Part shown: positions 11,563-20,971 of the stretch, piece by piece | Position numbering within the stretch: position 1 is the stretch's first letter | Layout of the letters: each line of letters opens with the position of its first letter | NCBI GenBank assembly: GCA_037126765.1 | Contig: JBBCBC010000009.1 | Coordinates: 28,790,870-28,854,869 of the forward strand | Source: Stenogyne calaminthoides | Taxonomy: Eukaryota > Streptophyta > Magnoliopsida > Lamiales > Lamiaceae | Length of the DNA: 64,000 bases | Direction: 5' to 3' | The notes under the pieces: generated by a model | The model's database searches: none | What the model was told of the DNA's origin: nothing | Seen by the model: the letters and a program-made list of their open reading frames with translations, nothing else | Made by a program: the position numbers and the translations under genes

Positions 11563-12734
11563 CAAAACCCTCAACCCCTCTCCACATACAAACACTCCTG
11601 CCGTCGTCCCCCACCCCCAAAAAAATTTATCAGCCGCACACCCCCACCGCAGACGGCGACGCCCATCAACACACCCCACCGCAGACGGCGATGAAGGCAG
11701 TGCTGACGCCGCCGCGATGAAGCCGCGTGTCGCCGCAAACGACGACTTCTGCGACGGGTTTTCGTTTTTTTTTTTTGGATCTTTAATTTGCTGTTGTATT
11801 CAGTATGTAGGTTTTTGTGAATTTTTCTATTTTTGAAGTTGGAAGAGATTTGCAGATTTTGAAGGCTTTTTACATTTTGAGTTTTGTCTTTTAGATTTGG
11901 TATTTGAAATTTTACAGATCTGTGCAATTTTTGTATTTTTGTTATTTTTTGTAAATTTTGGGATGTATTACATTTTGCAAATCTACAGATTTTATTAAGA
12001 AGAAGATGTATTATGTTTTGCAAATTTACAGATTTATTAAGAAGAAGAGGTATTACGTTTTGCAAATTTACAGATTTATTATGAATTATGGTGGACGAAC
12101 ATATATTATAGATTTTAAACTTTGAGATTTGTGTTTTGATATATTATTTTGTAAATTTGGTGGATGAAGGTGGAAGAATATGGGTGCTTGCATATTGTTT
12201 ATGATTTTGGTTTTGCTGAAATTTGGTGGATGGAGGAGGAAGAAGAGATGAGTATCTGGGTTTCAGGTTATGCACTTGTGGAGGAAGAAGATGGAGATGG
12301 ATCTGCTAAGTTTCTAAAAAAAAAATTTTTGCCAAGTTTCTGGATTTTTTTTTCCAAATATACATGCATATGTTCAAGTATGGATGCATATGTTCATACA
12401 TATTTGTGCATATATGCATGTATATTTATGCATATGTGCATGCTTATTTGTGCATGTCGAAGAAGACAAAAAAGACGAAAATATATAATTTTTTTAATTT
12501 TAAACAAAAATATGTAAGCACTCAAAATTTCTAACTTCAAATCTCAAATTTAAAAATAATTCTCTTTCTCCTTTATCCTTCTCTCTTTAATTTTGGACGC
12601 AATCTTTAATGAAGTGAGAATGAGTGAATTCTATTTTTTATTTGATTTGACAGTTGTCAGGTGTATTGGGAAGACAATATTTTGGACTCAAGCTAAAAGT
12701 CTAACTTAAAGGTATTTATGTAACAATAACACAA
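11563..12734. other. interior of the Mutator-like element
   Basis: At 11575-11760 the sequence is rich in CCGCAGACGGCGA-like words, with two close copies of 'caccccaccgcagacggcga' spacing; it may be captured genic DNA but gives no recognisable protein. 11965-12091 is a tandem repeat. At 12358-12460 the word gcatatgt and variants (tgcatatatgcatg) recur about ten times, alternating purine and pyrimidine. No supported coding region was seen; the 117-codon plus-strand frame at 12164-12517 has no recognised domain. Confidence 0.4.
11965..12091 (+). repeat. three 42-43 bp tandem copies
   Basis: Units starting gtatta at 11965, 12008 and 12050 each contain 'ttttgcaaat(c/t)tacagatttattaagaag', with a few substitutions; the third copy diverges at its end. 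They lie inside the Mutator-like element. Confidence 0.75.
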
Positions 12735-12887
12735 AATTGAATCTCTTAGTAATATTTATAATAGTTGGAACCTATATGTAATAAAAGGGGTCAAATGGTA
12801 CTAGAAATTCACTCACTCAAAATATAAAAGCACTTTTGAGAAGCTAAAGTGGTTCTATCTTTTTATAGTTGTTTGTAAACACCCCCC

Positions 12888-14341
12888 ATAGTAAGCTCTT
12901 AAATTGTTGATTCCTTTCGAGGTGGATAACTTTCACAAAAATCAGTATTTACAACCATAATTAACATCTATTTTTAATATCCACTTTGTCCTGCTATAAA
13001 TTTCTTCATTTTCTTTTTCATTCGTCACACAATGAGTTTCATGTTTTTATAAATGGAAAAAGTAATTCTACTACCCATAATTTTTAACCTCATTTTTCAC
13101 ACAATATTACAAAGAATATTACTCACTATTCTACTCATTACTTAATATACCTTTTTTCTCTCTCCAAATACTCAAAACTACCCTTTATGTTTATTATTTT
13201 ATTATTATTTTTTAAATAAAATAATAAAAAGAAACAGGAAAGTTATATTAGTACAGAGGGAGTATTAACATTAGTAAGATAAATAATCAGAGATTTTTTC
13301 TTTTTTAATAGAAACATGAAAATGAAAGGGGGCAACAATTTGTTTATGACCATCAATCAAACTTATGTGGAGCAGGTTTTGAAATCTACATATTGGCCTC
13401 TTATGAAATGATTGCACTTGCAAATTCTTTTAATAGAAAGGTAATATTTGTAGAAGATAATAATTTGAATTCAAACAAATGAGTGAAGTACTACTTTTCA
13501 ACTATTATGAAAAAGGTGCTCCATATTTATTGAAGTAAAATGTAAAGCAATTAAGAGTAGATGAGAATTTATATTATTTTAAAAATATTGTTTGTTAACG
13601 TTATTTTTTTTATTTGAAGACATTATTATTAATAAACCTTCATCAAGTCTACAAAAATATAGTCCACTTCAGTTTTGGACTAGCAAGTGAACAAGCTAGT
13701 TCAGCCAACACCTAAAATTTTAATTTTTTTTGGCAAAAACAATTAATAAAATTAGTTTTTAGAGAAAAAAGTCTAACTACATAAAAACGCAAATAAAGCA
13801 AGTACTTTTATTTGCTCTATGGTGAAGTCACCAACCTCATTTTCTCCAGAGAAAGTGACTTGGTCTTATAAAATCAGCTATGATAGTTTTTTTTTTCTTT
13901 TTTTACTTTCAATTATAATTTCAAAATTCAATAAAATTTTCATTTTAAATCTATTTTTAACCCATTATATTCAAATTTATCGTCTTTTAATTATCTTTAA
14001 AATTTAAATATTAATTTTGTTGCTATTAGTTACTCCATTTGTTATTGATTTTAATGACATGAGTGATTTATAAAATGATTATATAATTATTTGTTAAATT
14101 GTAATATCACTTTATAAGTTTAAGTAATTATAGTGAATATACATAATTAAGTAAATATGAGATAATCACAAACTCATATATTTAATAAGAAAAAAAATTA
14201 GCAAAAAAAATATTTAAAAATCAATTGGTAAGTGAAAAATTAAGTAAATTTAAATTTCTATTGCACTTCGTGTCACATTAATTTATAGTGGATGGATCTC
14301 GTATAAATACAGGTCTTGGCTTGAAAATATAAATAAGATTT
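12888..14341. other. intergenic, AT-rich with one MITE end
   Basis: No convincing coding region. At 13248-13262 'tagtacagagggagta' reads in reverse as TACTCCCTCTGTACTA, a Stowaway-type terminus beside TA, but I could not find its left partner. The rest is low-complexity A/T sequence. The 62-codon frame at 13819 is hydrophobic by base composition only. Confidence 0.35.
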
Positions 14342-14478
14342 TAAAATCGTGCAATTTATTATATTGATAGATGCAACTTGTTTATACTAAATCGTGCAAC
14401 TATTAATATAAAAAAATAGTTACACGTTTCAATATAAACAAGTTACATCTTCAGTATAACAAATTGCACAATTCTAAA
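14342..14478. repeat. 137-bp imperfect inverted repeat
   Basis: The left arm 'aatcgtgcaatttattatattgatagatgcaacttgtttatactaa' pairs with the right arm, whose reverse complement reads 'aattgtgcaatttgttatactgaagatgtaacttgtttatattgaa'. The centre is near 14405. Such a foldback without coding is typical of a MITE core; no terminal duplication was fixed. Confidence 0.65.
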
Positions 14479-14769
14479 AAACACTATGAGTGCACAATGC
14501 ACCTGGATGCCTAAATTTATATGGTTCAGTATTCCTCTTTTAGATGTCTACTAAATCATCTTTCCAAATACTAAGAAATCCAATAACCGTGCAACATCAA
14601 GATTCAAGAATACCATCCAATCCAATCAAAAGCAAATTAGTAATAACAAATAAGATAATATAAGTATCAAGAGCATTTTGTTTTGAAGAGGCAGATTAAT
14701 TATGAAAGTGGTGGTGTGTAGTTACAATGATATTCTGAATGAGAGACAAAAACAATTCCTACTAAATCA

Positions 14770-14946
14770 TCATGGAAACACCACGCGCTGTACCGTGTTT
14801 TTGCGCGAAACGCCACCATCTACACGGTATCGGTCCTGAAGAAGGTTCTGGAGCTCATTGGTTGCTCCCACGGCAAACCTATGCACATTTTTCGTACTCA
14901 GGAAGACGTGGGGACAACCAAATGCTCGATTTTTTGCAAAATTAGT
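14770..14946 (-). other. unrecognised conserved-looking ORF fragment
   Basis: On the minus strand the segment reads through NRAFGCPHVFLSTKNVHRF and GATNELQNLLQDRYRVDGG to a stop at 14770. The amino-acid balance looks protein-like rather than AT noise, but I do not recognise the family. Its open frame runs upstream into the MITE at 14948, which would supply the displayed ATG, so any real gene has lost its 5' part. It could be an exon remnant or chance. Confidence 0.3.
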
Positions 14947-14947
14947 A

Positions 14948-15155
14948 GGGTGTGTTTGCAAACAAAAGAAAGTGGGTGAGAATCACTTTTTTCTAAAAGT
15001 TTCCTCTCGCGGCTTCTGAGAAAAAAAAAGTGATTCTGGAAGCTATTAATAGTGTTTGCAAACAATGAGAATCACTTTTCTTTAAAAAGTTTCCTCTCAC
15101 AGCTTCTGAAAGAAAGTGACTCTAGAAGTTTTTTGTAGAGTTTGCAAACACACCC
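14948..15155. mobile_element. dimeric foldback MITE behind CORYNE
   Basis: Perfect 16-bp terminal inverted repeats GGGTGTGTTTGCAAAC (14948-14963) and GTTTGCAAACACACCC (15140-15155). The interior is two head-to-tail copies of one unit: each has gtttgcaaac, then gagaatcactttt, then agtttcctctc, then gcttctga, then aaagtga(t/c)tct. Within each unit, gaatcactttttt and aaaaaaagtgattc pair as a hairpin. The flanking triplets are GTA and GTG, so a clean duplication is not visible. It ends 25 bases from the CORYNE stop codon, inside the probable 3' UTR. The same family forms the outer MITE at 7737. Confidence 0.8.
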
Positions 15156-15180
15156 GTGGGACCAAAAATGTTGAGGCGTT

Positions 15181-16938
15181 TCAGAAGCTATTTAACTGAG
15201 TAAGCATGGAAACAAGCTCGTCACTTGAGGGGCGATCAGCGGGCACGTCGGATAGGCATACCGCAGCAATTCTGACAGCCATTAACATCTCATCTTCTTC
15301 GGCTTCTTCTCCTAGAATACTTTTGTCTAGTGCTTCTTTAGCCTCGCCTGATTGCTGCAGGTGCTGAAGCCATTGCCCTAAGCTTCCTCCGCTCGATGCT
15401 TCACCGAAAAACGGGTCCAACGGGTCTTTACCCGTTAATAGAACGCCCAGAATGACCCCAAAGCTAAAGACATCGCTTTTGTCTGTATACCTAGAAAACC
15501 AATCAATAGAATAGAAGAAGAATCGTTCACCTACTTCCACAAACAAAATCAAATAAATCTAAACTATTGAAGATATTCGACACGAATCCAATCAAGTATA
15601 GTAACTAATGAGTTTCTATCTTCTGCCAAAAGTGAAGATTAGCTTTATATGACAAATTAAAGTGAAATCTACTTTCATATATGCTTTACTAAGACTTTTC
15701 ATAAAGCTCAAAGCACCTTTAGACTCTATTTTATCTGCAAATTCTAAAAAGTTTTAGGACTAGAATATAGTGAAGGGGGCAAGATAAGGGAAACATATTC
15801 TCCTTTTGGTCAATCACCATATTTTTAATTTCAAGAAATTGAAACTTGCAAGTGATGCATAAACAAGCCCAGATGGAAAGTATTATGAATCAGACAAACA
15901 AATAATCAATCATGGAGTTAAACAAGTTCGATTTTGGCCCTCATCGTTCATCTCAATCAATCAAAATCAATTTGAAATACAACTCAAAACCAATAAACAC
16001 AAACAAAAGCAGCTAATATGTGGCATTTAGAAGTAAAGCCTCAGAAATTCATACCTACAATTCTGGAAACATTCCGGTGCATTATAGCCCGATGCAGCTC
16101 GACAAAAATTGGGAAGAATCGAAGCCAACCCACAATCCGCTAACCTAGGCTCAAACACAGAATCCAATATCACATTCGAAGGCTTCAAATTATAGTGCAA
16201 TCTTTTAGGATCACAACTGAAATGAAGATAATGCAGCCCCTTAACTATCCCAACAGCAATCCTATGCCTAAACTCCCACTTAAGCTGCAACTGATTCTCC
16301 CTCACTTTTCTCATAGCATCTTCAAGACTACCACTCGAGACATAATCGTAAACCAAACAATACCCGCCACATTCAAACACATAAGCCCTCAAACTCATCA
16401 AATTCCTATGCCTAAGATGGGCAAGAACCTCAAGTTCTTGCTCTGTTTTTCGCCTCATTGCCTTGTTTCGAACCGAACAATCTGTTAAAGGCTCGAGCTT
16501 CTTAACAGCAACCACAAGCCCATTATCAAGCACGGCTCTGTAATATTTTCCACTCAAACTCGACCCGAGCAACTGGGAGTTGCTCGAAAGGGCTGATTTC
16601 AGTACCTTGGTTGAAATTCTTGGGGAAAACAGAACAGGGCTTCTTAAAATTGGGGTTCTACTGATGTATTTCACAAAGTAACGGACTAATAGTGCAAAAA
16701 GAAGGGCAAAAAACAGTCCTGTTACTATTCCTAATGCTATGCTCAATGAAATTTTACGAAACCGGGCTTTGAAGGTGGGCGGCGCAAGCGGCGGCGCTCC
16801 GCCTCCGCCGCCGGAGATGGGTTTTCTAGTTCTGTCTAAACACTGAGCAGATAATACATTTAAGCAGAAAGTAAACAAGATAACCATATTCAGAGCCTTA
16901 CTGCTACTAATAATGAATACGTGCCCTTTCTTCTCCAT
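15181..16938 (-). CDS. CRN: CORYNE receptor-like pseudokinase
   Basis: Two exons on the minus strand, 16938-16055 and 15490-15181, joined across a 564-base GT-AG intron that splits the codon of Arg295, give 397 residues (Arabidopsis CRN has 401). An N-terminal signal-like hydrophobic segment (about 17-32) precedes a short Gly/Pro-rich ectodomain without leucine-rich repeats, a transmembrane helix near 63-87, then a kinase-like domain. Lys146 (VAVKK) is kept, but the glycine loop is degenerate, the HRD position reads HYN (248-250) and DFG reads DCG (268-270), as in known CORYNE. CRN pairs with CLAVATA2 at the plasma membrane and transmits CLE-peptide signals that restrict stem-cell number in shoot and root meristems. 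The last residues, SSDELVSMLTQLNSF, match the family C-terminus. No breaks were seen. Confidence 0.95.
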
Positions 16939-18113
16939 TAAAGCAGGGCTTCAAGAAATTAAGAACCCCATGTCTAAAACCCCAATAGTTCACTAAAATT
17001 TCAGGGGAGAAAGTTTTAGTAGATGGAATAAAGCAGAAACCTAAAAGCAGGGCACATTTCGTCAATAAATGGTAAAGAGGGCCACATTGTTGCGAATTTT
17101 GAACAGAGGGAATCTTGAAGCCACAAAAGGCAAAGACTAGAACAATATACCAAAAATTACACCAACTGGAGTGTGGATTAGTGCGAGAATCGGATAAAAT
17201 CAGGGCATATTGTGGGGAAAAATATTCACATTGAAGAGAGAGGGAATCATTGCATCACAAAATTCCAACTTTTTTTTCCAGGAGTATCAACCTTCGTCTC
17301 CAGTACCATTCCTTTTTTTTTTTTTTTTTTTTCTCTTTGTTTTCGACCTTCAAACTGAGACTCCCAATTACAGTTTCAAAAAAAAATAAAATGGAAAAAG
17401 CTGAAATTGAAGTGAATGTGGTGACAAGAAGCAGCTGATAGTAGAAAGAGGCAAACAAAATTTGAGGAAGGAGCGAGTGTAGGTAAATTCCTGAGGTGAA
17501 GGCGGAGTACAGCAAAAGTAGCAAAAGTGAAAAACAGGAAATGACAAATGAACTCCCTTTTCTTAAATATCGGAATTTTCAGAAAATCTAACCAAAATAA
17601 ACATTAATTTCCGTAGAATTTAAAATCCTAATTTCTTGTTTATTTAACTGAATTTTAGTATGGAATTTTAAAATTTAAAATCTTATTTATTTAAAAAAAA
17701 AAAAAGAGGCACACTTATATGAGATTGTCTTACGATGAAACGGAGCATAAGTTAGACATTGATGCTTTAACACTTTGGAACACTTTGAGAGATGTGGATG
17801 TGATTTGTATTAGGTTGTAACCCGCCTCATGCATGACCGTCTCATATGAGTTTTTTAAAAAAAAAAAAGTGTAAACCCAAATTTATAGTGATTTTTATTT
17901 TTTTTAATATTATTGTTATTTACTAAAATTATTACGATTATGCATAACAGTGATACTTTTGGTACATAATTGTGATAGAATTTATGTGTATATTTGGTTT
18001 TGGTTCACACATCTTTCAAAGTGTTAAAATATCATCAAAATTTTATTCCGTCTCAAGTAAGTGCGCCTCAATTTTTAATATTGATCATCTATCACACATT
18101 TTTTTAATTATTA
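16939..18113. other. 5' flank of CORYNE and intergenic DNA
   Basis: Reading leftward into the gene, this holds its 5' UTR and promoter. A long pyrimidine run at about 17310-17332 and CT-rich sequence near 17225-17300 (GA-rich on the coding strand) may be GAGA-type promoter elements. Further out the DNA is AT-rich with no supported gene; short open frames at 17255 and 17972 look fortuitous. Confidence 0.4.
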
Positions 18114-18419
18114 CTCCCTCAGTCCAGAATTCGAAGTCACATGGTCCTAAAAGGTCCGTCCCGAATTCGAAGTCACCTTTTTTAAAATAGAAATAAAGCA
18201 ACTTCACTACTTTAAACTTTACCCCTAAATATTTATAAAATTACATACAATGTCATTACTTTTTCCACACAAACGTCAACTTTATTTCATTTTATTTACA
18301 TCACGTGTCATTACTTTACCATTTAATCCTCACCAAAAAATAATTAATACTAATAAACAACTATTTTATTAAACTTCGTGTAAACAGTAAACGTGACTTC
18401 GAATTCGTGATAGAGTGAG
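18114..18419. mobile_element. Stowaway-like MITE with TA duplications
   Basis: Left end CTCCCTCAGTCCAGAATTCG after TA (18112-18113); right end CGAATTCGTGATAGAGTGAG before TA (18420-18421). The two ends are inverted repeats, including GAATTCGAAGTCAC against GTGACTTCGAATTC. The 306-bp length and TA duplication fit Stowaway (Tc1/mariner-derived). It lies about 20 bp from the start of the retrotransposon tower. Confidence 0.85.
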
Positions 18420-18440
18420 TATTAATTTATTTATCCAGCT

Positions 18441-18500
18441 TGTTGGGAAATTTGTATTAAGTTTTGATGGAAGTTCCAAAACAGATTGTAATAGGACCAG
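18441..18500 (+). repeat. E4 5' LTR, first 60 bases
   Basis: It begins TGTTGGGAAATTTGTATT and continues 'aagttttgatggaagttccaaaac', the same layout as the E1/E2 LTR start (TGTTGGGAGATGAATTTAA...ttttgatt...cccaaaac). It is cut at ACCAG, which is repeated after E1 where the LTR continues. The join is inferred from that duplication and from the common LTR start. Confidence 0.65.
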
Positions 18501-20609
18501 TGTTGGTCCCGGTGCAAACTAGTCTTACACGTGTATGGGGGGGAATACACGTGTTCAGTGTTTTTAAAACTTTTCTTTTACTGAGGTCAGCTTGGGTCAG
18601 ATAATCCTGAAGATTAGGTCCTGAGAAGCACAAATCACTCTGAGTCAAAGTCTACTGAGACAGTGATCCTGAGCTGCTTTCAGAAACCTCAGATAATCCC
18701 AACTGAGTCCTGAGTTTTCAGAGATCCTGAGTTACTTGGATCAGATAACTAACTTACTGAACCCTCAGAAGAGTAAGTTCAGTTTGGTAACTATCTGTTC
18801 TAACTACTCAGATGTGCAGAATGGTTGGCCCTTTAGTTTATACTCGTTTTAAGCTTTGCTGAAAACCTTCCTTTAATGGAATAGTGATTAGGCTGTGATT
18901 CAATTACATGCAACTTCCAGTGGATTGATTCCAACTGAAATATCAGTGAAAATATGCTTTCAAACTCAGTGATGCAACAGTTAAGCACATATAAAGAAAG
19001 CAATAAACAACACAACAATTTATAGTGGTTCAGAGACTCAAGCTCCTACGTCCACTCTCTCTGTTCTCTTCAGAGAAATTCACTAATCACTTCCTTGAGC
19101 TTTCTAACTACCTCGCGTAGTTTACTTACTCAACTCGGCCCTGAGCTTTCTGACTACTCCACGTAGTTTACTTACTCAACCCGACCTTGAGCTTTCTGAC
19201 TACCTCCGTAGTTTACTTACTCAAACACAAACAGGCTTTCAGACTACCTCTGTAGCTTACTAACTTCACCTCTAGAACTTTCTGACTACTCCGCGTAGTT
19301 TACTAACTCTTTACAACTCTTCTCACCAACAATCACACTCAAACTACCTTCTAAAGGGTTTGGGGTTTCTTGGTTGGTTTCCAACTAGGATGAGATATCC
19401 TTTACAATAAAGTACAATGTAAAGGCTAGGATATCTCGACTAAGCTTCGGATATGTCTTATCAAGCTAGGCTTAGTTTAGTGAGCTCTCTTCAATATAAA
19501 AGCACTTGGGAAATTCTAAGTTTTTCGAGTGCTTTAACTTTGCGATAATAAGTTTGAGCTCTTGAGTTGCTTACAAATTTCCCGTAACCTTACAATGTAG
19601 AGGGTCACAAGTATTTATAGGCATACACCAAGGTCACTCTTAAAAAACTATCCGTTGGAGGAGATAGTTTTGTGAGTTTCCTCTTATGGTGTGTGAGGAA
19701 CGACTATATTTAGGGTTTGAAACTCCCTAACACGTTTTAGGCAATAGCCTTTCATGTAGCCGGTCTTCACTTTTTGCAGTCTGGAACTTTTGTACTTCTG
19801 ACATCTTTTTCAGCGACCTGTCACTGTCAGTGTCAGTATTGTACAGTGCTGTCTTCCTCTTTTTGACTTTTGTCTCCAGTTAAAGGTAGACACCTTCAAC
19901 GGCTCTTTTGGTTACAAACTCTGAGTTGATATAACCTTAACAACACTCTGACTTAGTTCATTTTGTTTGCATTTGAATGTCTTGGCAAATATCTATTCTT
20001 CTAAGGAATCGCGATTTTCTCAGTATTGCATCCTTCAGATAGATATTCTTAGTGCCTCGGAACATTGGGTTTTATCTTTTGAGCATTGAGACATTCTTGA
20101 GTCTTCATTAATAATCGCTTGTGCCTTCGATATTCTTGATCTTGATTCTTGATCTTACATCTTACGTGTCTTGAGTCTTGGTCTTACGAATCTTGACGTC
20201 TTGAGTCTTGAGAGATATCTTGGTGATATCTTGAGTCTTCATGTCGAGTCTTGATTACTCGGTTTCATCTTGAGTCTTGATATCTAAGTTTCATCTTTGA
20301 GTCTTGATATCTCGATTTCACACTTCGAGTCTTGATATCTCGATTTCTGCCGAGTCTTGATTCTCGATTTCTTCTTGAGTCTTGAAACTTAGTTTTATAT
20401 TTGAAACTTGGTTTCTTGAAACATATCTTGAGTTCTTGAATCTTGAGATCTAACCCGATCTATATCTGCGACTATACATTTTGCGAGATATCATCCCGAA
20501 TACTCTAAAACCGAATCGACTCAACTATAAAGATTATCTGAACATGTCATACTCGGGGTTTTGGGATCTAATCAAAATCATATATCTTTATTAAATTCAT
20601 CTCCCAACA
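18501..20609 (-). repeat. E1 3' LTR
   Basis: Runs from TGTTGGTCCCGG to CTCCCAACA. Near 19097-19315 it holds five tandem copies of a roughly 46-bp unit, and from about 20110-20420 a run of 'cttgagtcttgatatctcgatttc' words. It pairs with 31198-33315. Differences concentrate at 20050-20560, where CTG/CAG of the partner read CG or CCG here. Confidence 0.9.
19097..19315 (-). repeat. 46-bp tandem repeat in the E1 3' LTR
   Basis: Five successive units of the form gagctttctgactactccacgtagtttacttactcaac plus a variable tail of about eight bases. The same array is in the other E1 LTR (about 31795-32012) and, reversed, in both E2 LTRs (about 41525-41750 and 53995-54215). Conservation across copies suggests an LTR promoter or enhancer function, which is an inference. 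Confidence 0.7.
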
Positions 20610-20620
20610 ATTTCCTTTTT
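20610..20620 (-). promoter_or_regulatory. E1 polypurine tract
   Basis: On the minus strand AAAAAGGAAAT abuts the 3' LTR start TGTTGGGAG. This is the expected position of the plus-strand primer. The E2 equivalent is AAAAAGGGGGAAAT. Confidence 0.75.
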
Positions 20621-20971
20621 GATGATGCAAAACCTATCTTGTTACAACCATACAACCTAAACTCGGGTTTTGGTTTATCCTATTACAAGATTGGTTGTCT
20701 CCAATAATTTCCTGAACAGAGAATCTCTCAACAATTTCTGAGAATCTCCCAATAATTAATCATTCAACAATTTCTTCAGTAATGAATCTCTCAAAGGATT
20801 CATCACCAAATACTTATAAACAATTTCCCATAAACAATTAATTCAGAGACATCATTCAGCATATCAAAAGTAAAAGACATGTAAATAAGATAATGAGATA
20901 TTATCTTTTGAGCATAAATGATAAATTTTCATTGATGATGAGTAGACTGTTACAGGTTACAATGAAACTTA

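Larger units (their letters stand above)
7765..12814. mobile_element. Mutator-like element with 9-bp duplication
   Basis: The outer MITE is interrupted between two copies of ACTCAAAAT (7756-7764 and 12815-12823), a 9-bp duplication as left by Mutator-like elements. The terminal regions are degenerate inverted repeats: the left has 'attactaggaggttccaa...attgctaagaggttcc' (7775-7821), and the right reads the same theme in reverse (about 12735-12812). Without the hAT insertion the element is about 1.47 kb and has no transposase. It carries CG-rich sequence at 11575-11760 and a 42-43 bp tandem repeat. The terminal repeats match only loosely, so the class is an inference from the duplication size. 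Confidence 0.5.
7737..12887. mobile_element. outer MITE split by nested elements
   Basis: The left terminus GGGTGTGTTTGCAAAC (7737-7752) and right terminus GTTTGTAAACACCCCCC (12871-12887) are inverted repeats. Both sides are flanked by ATA, a possible 3-bp duplication close to the TWA preference of PIF/Harbinger elements. The MITE's own sequence is only 7737-7764 and about 12815-12887; everything between is later insertions. The same terminus occurs in the MITE at 14948-15155, so they are one family. Confidence 0.55.

Noticed and set aside
11359..12065. Minus-strand frames with long Phe runs and Arg-rich stretches
   Set aside because: Products of poly-A, CT-rich and tandem-repeat DNA crossing element borders; no protein-like conservation.
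13060..13265. A second complete Stowaway MITE
   Set aside because: Only the right terminus (gagggagta) is clear; no matching left terminus with TA was found.
20110..20420. CRISPR-like or other spacer-repeat array in the E1 LTR
   Set aside because: Units abut without unique spacers, vary in sequence and recur in the partner LTR; it is an LTR tandem repeat in a plant.
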